From Protea cynaroides (lineage: Eukaryota > Streptophyta > Magnoliopsida > Proteales > Proteaceae): a stretch of 64,000 nt of DNA. The stretch spans positions 73,259,412-73,323,411 of the forward strand of contig CM053269.1 of the NCBI GenBank assembly GCA_028583415.1, given 5' to 3'. Position 1 is the first letter of the stretch. Each line of letters starts with the position of its first letter. Positions 58,465 to 64,000 of this stretch are shown here, piece by piece. Under the pieces are notes generated by a model. The model worked only from the letters and a program-made list of their open reading frames with translations, was not told the DNA's origin and made no database searches. A program made the position numbers and the translations under genes.

Positions 58465-61400
58465 AGGGGTGTCACACCTCAATTCTGGTCTATCCAGATT
58501 AGTATGATAAACCGCCAATAAACCAACAGTTCAATTAGGATCTCATATAGGTCGTACCCACCATATCAAATCACACACACATTCCACAGTAATAATCAGA
58601 GGTAATAAACAAATAAGCGAAAGTCTTATAGATAATGAACTGAGTATCTAACAATGATAAATAATTATTTAATCCAGTTATCTTTAAATGACTCAAGACA
58701 TAAAAGTAAATAATCCATTACATGTTCCAATAATCAAATATAGCTAAACTAATCGAATATGCACTGGTTGCACTCGCATGAAGGATCATGCACATCTTCA
58801 ACAGCTTTTACGTCCACGACCGCAACGTGTCCATACATCGACGCATTCATGTATTCTTCAACAGTAAGGCCTACATCATCAACTAAAAATTTTTAATGTT
58901 GAAAGGGTGAGCACACATCATGGTTCAGTGAGCAAACAAAACAATGTAATAAACATATGCATACATTCAATTCATATATTTGGTCTGATTTTTAAGTTTG
59001 TAATATGCTATAGAAAGGTTTGATGGCCCCCGCACCTCTATACACAAGTGTGTGAATCCGCCCAATGGATCAAACACCATTGCCGTCCCACATGCACCCA
59101 CCATGGAATAGAGATAGAGCTAAAGTGTTCGGATCAAACACCGCCAACACTTCCCCTGATGCCCTACCCATACCAACACGTAAGCCCCTATTGGCGAGGG
59201 CTTGCAAACTAGACTCGCAACTAACCAATCCTAAATGTCATCCAGTGTATCCAAGGCCTCACCCCAGCATCCCTCAATACGTCCATAGAGATAAAGCTAA
59301 GGCCCCCCGACAAAATCGAAGACTACACGGTCCGAGACCACCTCTTCTGATGCCCTACGACGTAATAGTTCTGCTAAGATAATGGCGATACAACGATGTC
59401 AGTGAACAAGACTTAAGTAGAGATAGAGCTAGAGTCTGGTGACCAGGTCAAAGACCACAATGCCACGTCCTCCCTCTGATGCTCCACTAGCATCAAACAC
59501 ACTAACCACACACACATAATCACATGCCTATTCCTAGCATCATCATCATCATCATATTATAAATAGACAGAAATAAATATGCATGAACAGTAATAGCAGG
59601 AATATTGGATGACATGTGAGATGCACATTATAAACATACAAGCATAGAATCAATCATGACATTGGACTCAAATAAATAAACAGTTTGTTATTATCCAATT
59701 AGTTTAGGTCTTGTTCCCTCACCTGTTAGTAAAACTTGATCATAAAATAAATAAACAGCCTTGTAATTCTCTTTGATTTGGTTTAATAACCTAAAAGTTA
59801 TATGAATTCAAGTTAGGGCTCATATGTAACATGTTATAGTAGTCAGAAATCGAAATAGAGCACTGATATGCGTCTGATTGGTCCTATGATCTCATACTGT
59901 GTAGACCTTACTGCTTACAATTGATACCCTACGGTCGCATATGGTGCGACTGTAAGACCTGCACGCCACAAACCTGGTCTAACCTTATATTTCGTGTCGT
60001 GACCCGTCTACATATCATGGTCGAGCCAAGTGGACCAAGTGTGTGAAGAAAAACCAAGACCCAATATGAAAATTTACTCAAAAACAGTTAAAATGAGGGT
60101 AGGGTCGCAGGTTTTAACAGGCAGGTCTGACCCCCCCATCGACCCCCACCATCGACCCGTGACCAGGGGTCACAGGGGTCTATGAATTGTCCGACCCCCC
60201 CCCCCCCATCGACCCCCGGTAATCGGTAAAAACAACACGAACCAAAAATTAGGAAAATTCCCTAATTTCAATTGGAACCTTTCCTAAACTCAATGGGACT
60301 TATTTTGGAAGATTTTACTCTATAAATAGGACATCCCTAAGCCTCTTTCACTCCTTTTACAACCCTAATTGGATTGAGAGAAAGAGAAGAGAAGGAAGAG
60401 AAGGAGAATAGAAGGAAAGTGGAGAAGAAGACCAAAGAGAAGGGATTCAGAGGAAGAAGCATACTTCTCAGGTATGTATAATATTTTCATGAATTTCTAA
60501 AGACCTTAGTGTAGATAATGAAGAGGGTATGATCTAAGAGAAACCCAAATCATCCATCCATGGTTAGGTTTCAATGGAAACCATGGAGGAGATCATTGGA
60601 ACCATGTAGGTGAAAAGAATAGTTCTAAACCATAGAACATGTATGGAATGGACTATAGAAGCAAGCCATAGGACCCCAAACATGAATGAATGGACGGAAT
60701 TTGATATTTTTGACTCAAACCATGGGGGGTCGCACCTAGGGTCGATGGAACCTCCGACCCTAGCATCGACCCCTAGCATTCGGGAAGTTCAGGAAAGGAG
60801 GGGTAGCACCTAGGGTCGATGGAACCTCCGACCCTAGGCATCGACCCCCAGTTAACAGCAAGCTGTAAAAATTAGAATAAATTCTAATTAAATTCTATCG
60901 ACTTTGTTAGGTCTTCTAGCAATATAATATTGATATAAAAGTGATTCTTAAGGCTTGAAAGAGGATCTACAAACAAGCAAATGTGAGAAAACAGGACTCT
61001 AAACTAATTGGTTATTAACAAACTGTTTTTCCTTTTCTTGAGTCCAATGCTATGCCTGATTCTATGCGAATATGTTTGTAATGTGCATACAACATGTCAT
61101 CCAATATTTCTATTATTTGCTCATGCATATTTACTTTATTGATTATAACATGATGATGATGATGATGATAGGAATAGGCATGTGAATGTATGTGTGTGGT
61201 TGGTGTACTTGATGCGAGCGAGTATCAGGGGAGGTGTGATGGGGACGTCAATAAACGTTAACCTTTGGCGGGTCTCAGCACTTTAGCTCTATCTCTAACT
61301 CAAGTCTTGTGCATTAACATCGTCGTATCGCTATTACTTTAGCAGAACTATTATGTCGTAGAGCATCAGGGGAGGTGGTCTCGGTCCTTGTAGTCTCTTA

Positions 61401-63068
61401 CTCTACCAGGGGGCCTTAGCTCTATCTCTATGGACATTCTAAGGGATGCTGAGGTGCGGCCTTGGATACACTTTTTGGCATTAGAATTTGTTAGTTGTGA
61501 GCCCAGTTTGCAGCCCTCGCCAACAGGGGCTTACGTGTTGGTATGGCACTGTACAACAATAAACGTTAGCCTTTGTTGTACAATGTTCATGAATTGGGTG
61601 CTTATGAGTCGACGATAAACGTTACCTTTGAGCGACGTCATACACTTGTGTATAGAGGTGGGGTCAATAAACGTTAACCTTTGACTACCTAAACCTTTCT
61701 ATTGCATATTGCAAACTATTTACCAGACCACAGATATGAATTGATTGCATGCATATGTATTATTGCATTGTTTTGTTTACTTACTGAGCTCAAGTTGGAG
61801 AGCTGACCCTCGCGTGCGTAATTCTTTTTAGTTTCTGATGTTGCAGGTACTATGATTGAAAATTTTGTCTACACGCCAACATATGGACGGGTGGAGGCTA
61901 TGAATGAGCAAGCTGTGGAGAACGAACAAGCGAGCGTTTCAACGGTGGATACGTTTAGTGTTTAGTTTTCGTATTTGGATATTATAATATGTATTAAGTT
62001 ATGAATTGATTACTTGGAAATAAATAGAATATTAATTATTTATCATGATTAGACATCAGTTCATTATCTATAAGACTTTCGCTATTTATTTTATTACCTT
62101 TGAATAATGTGGAATGTGTTTTGGTTTATCATATGTGGGATAACCTATTGTGAGATCCTGGTTGAACCGTTGGTTTAATGACGGTTCATCACATCATTCT
62201 GGTTGGAGCAGAATTGGGGTGTGACAGCGACCATATGGTTTTTGAAATCTTCCCGAATGCTTATGGTCAATCCCTTGGTCATGTTATGGTCGACCGTAGC
62301 TGCAACCTTGAGATTTCTGGTCACAGACTATATGTAATTCGAGTTCTTCCTTGGTTAATTCCTCTACTCTTCAATTGGGTTTATCCTAAGGTCATCCTAT
62401 GGCCATCATTGGTAGTTTCTTATCAACCCTAATTATCAAACTCATCCCTCATAGTTATCCTTGGGATTTTCTCAAGGAATCACATAGATCATAATAGGTT
62501 GATATCTCCTAACCTCCATAGAAGTCTTATTCCTTAGAGTTTACGTCTCCAGAGATTAGGTTCATACCTTTGCCTGTGATAGAGAGCCAATCTCTTCTCA
62601 GCAAAATCCTCTCCTTAGCCTTTTCTTCTTCTCCTTCTCTTCCTTCTCTTCCCTTCTCTTTCTCTAGGGTTTACTAATGTTCTAAAAGAGTGAAAAATGA
62701 TTGAGGGACGTCCTTTATATAGAGGAAAATTCTCCATATAGAGTCCACCCCTTAAATTAGGAAAGTTTCCAACTCGGAGTCTGGTTTGGGGTCTCACGGT
62801 CGATGGCTACGGTCGTAGAACTCATTGACCGTAGGGTCGAAATCATCGACCGTAGGGTCCTGGATCCGAGATCTTCATTCTTACCATATGGTCGACCATA
62901 CCTACCCAGGTATCTAACCATATGCATACAGTTTTGGGTGTTGAGTCGATTTTTATACCTGGTTTGTAATCCATCTTCACACGATCGGTCCACTTGGTCC
63001 AACTATGATGGGAAGACCTGGCATGACACGGTTAGACCAAGTTAATGGAGTGCGGGTCTTACAAGGGG
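58465..63068 (+). mobile_element. Solo LTR, outer, with 5-bp target duplication
   Basis: The LTR is 58470-63063, from tgtcacacctcaattctgg to gcgggtcttaca, flanked by agggg at 58465-58469 and 63064-63068. It contains an inverted LTR of the same family (59951-62226). Without that it is about 2.31 kb, a normal length for this family. It lies in the copia 3' region. Confidence 0.9.
59946..62231 (-). mobile_element. Solo LTR, inner, inverted, with 5-bp target duplication
   Basis: The LTR is 59951-62226 (2,276 bp). On the minus strand it runs from tgtcacaccccaattctgc to tgcaggtcttaca. The 5-mer gcgac flanks it at 59946-59950 and 62227-62231. It belongs to the same family as the LTR it sits in and as the one at 44107. 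Confidence 0.92.
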
Positions 63069-63438
63069 TGTGTTAACTGTGGTGTACACTAATGGGCTGA
63101 CCTTATTGAATGTAAGAAGTGGGGCCGCTTTTAATGAGAGTTTTTAGGGCGAACTCTCATAAACATTCATGAACCAAGATAGGGACAAGGCCGGATTAAA
63201 AATATGTCTACCATAAATGGATTTTCGAGGGTCAAACTGTAAGAGATGGCTGGTAGGACAGTTGGCTACACCAATGAGGAAAGGTTTAAGGAGCGTTGCT
63301 TCACCCGTCTGTAACGTGGCCTATTAAACCTAGTATAGATTCAAGTTGCAAGACATCTGCAACGACGTCACTTACAGTTCTCATGAAATCAACAGTCCAA
63401 TTTCGGTTTTCACTATCTTTTGAAACTTGTGAGGGAAT

Positions 63439-64000
63439 TGTTATTTAAGTCAATAGTCAAAAAGTAAAAAAATAAAAGTTTAAAGTTTCAAAAGATTTTA
63501 AATTTAAAACTCAAATTTTGGTTTTGGTTTCAAATTTGGTTTTTTGTTTTGGGCGAAAATTTCAAATTTCGATTTTGAGGTGGTCTATGCATTGTAGGAC
63601 TTTTTAGTCCCACATTGCTTAGGGATTGTGAAGGAGAGTTTCTTATTTGTATGGGATGTCCCTTACCTATTGAGCCCCAAGAAGAAAAGCCAAGCTTAGT
63701 CCGAGATGACTCACACACACACGGGCGCGTAGGACTGGACTAGACCGCTATCGCGATCGACAACCTGTGACCTATGACTTGTGACCTGCGATAGTGACAC
63801 CGGCATGAGCGGTTGCGAGGTGCGAGGTGCGAGGTGCGAGTGGACGGGTTAGGACACACCCCTCCACATGGCACCCTTTTGAAAGGGTTCTTATATGTAG
63901 AGTTGCATCTCTACACATAAGAGGTGTCATCTCGACCATATATCTCAATATTAGAGATCAGATTTGATCTGGACGGTTTGTTTGGAAGGGTCACATCCCA
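63439..64000 (+). repeat. Copia 3' LTR, cut by the window end
   Basis: Homologous to 52596 onward, with an expanded section at about 63710-63850 (tgcgaggtgcgaggtgcg short tandem repeats) that the 5' LTR lacks. The LTR's end and the right target duplication are outside the window. Confidence 0.88.

Larger units (their letters stand above)
52596..64000 (+). mobile_element. Ty1/copia retrotransposon, decayed, with nested insertions
   Basis: The 5' LTR starts at 52596 (tgttgtacaagtc). A homologous 3' LTR starts at 63439 (tgttatttaagtc) after a purine tract (gtgaggga) and runs off the window. Between them are gag, integrase, reverse transcriptase and RNase H in copia order, all with stops and frameshifts. 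Two later insertions interrupt it: hAT 57277-58034 and the solo LTR 58470-63063. The remaining element is about 6 kb. Confidence 0.92.

Noticed and set aside
1..64000. CRISPR arrays, bacterial operons, rRNA genes
   Set aside because: None present. The tandem repeats seen are microsatellites, a 41-bp minisatellite without spacers, and LTR arrays, all in a plant nuclear context.

Overview
This is nuclear DNA from a flowering plant. Three spliced genes have clear plant orthologues (HSFB3-type heat stress factor, PEX4, CSN5), with GT-AG introns that are partly very long. The rest is AT-rich DNA full of plant transposable elements: MULEs, hATs, PIF/Harbinger, L1, Ty1/copia, TRIM/SMART and Au-type SINEs. 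I cannot name the species. The large, transposon-filled introns suit a medium or large genome, possibly a basal eudicot or magnoliid; that is only an impression.

Layout. 1-6.4 kb is a tandem duplication of about 4.1 kb; copy A carries a MULE and copy B preserves the empty site. 6.4-11 kb holds a SINE, a second MULE with a perfect 9-bp target duplication and a small hAT-like element. 11.05-11.88 kb (minus) is a two-exon class B heat stress factor, HSFB3-like, 239 aa. 12-19 kb is mostly unassigned, with microsatellites, a foldback element and a local tandem repeat. 19.02-27.13 kb (minus) is PEX4, the peroxisomal E2 ubiquitin-conjugating enzyme: five coding exons, 157 aa, the first exon only two codons long. 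Its 4.2-kb first intron holds a duplication, a three-LTR SMART array and a 41-bp minisatellite. 28.96-40.27 kb (minus) is CSN5, the JAMM deneddylase of the COP9 signalosome: six coding exons, 362 aa. Its 9.45-kb fourth intron holds two inverted copies of one repeat, a TRIM whose LTR was hit by a gene-capturing Pack-MULE (P450 plus neutral invertase fragments), a SINE piece and a hAT MITE.

41.0-48.3 kb is a decayed, 5'-truncated L1 LINE with a 10-bp target duplication, split by a 2.4-kb solo LTR. 49.1-50.7 kb is a PIF/Harbinger-like element carrying a broken leucine-rich-repeat receptor kinase fragment. From 52.6 kb to beyond the window end lies a decayed Ty1/copia element. It is interrupted by a hAT element in its RNase H region and by a solo LTR that itself contains an inverted solo LTR of the same family.

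Function. The three genes are conserved regulatory or ubiquitin-pathway genes, all on the minus strand. They do not form an operon or a common pathway, although PEX4 (ubiquitin conjugation) and CSN5 (NEDD8 removal from cullins) both act in ubiquitin-type systems. I found no evidence of a new multi-gene system. The unusual content is transposon biology: gene capture, nested insertions with readable target-site duplications, and pre-insertion sites preserved inside the window.
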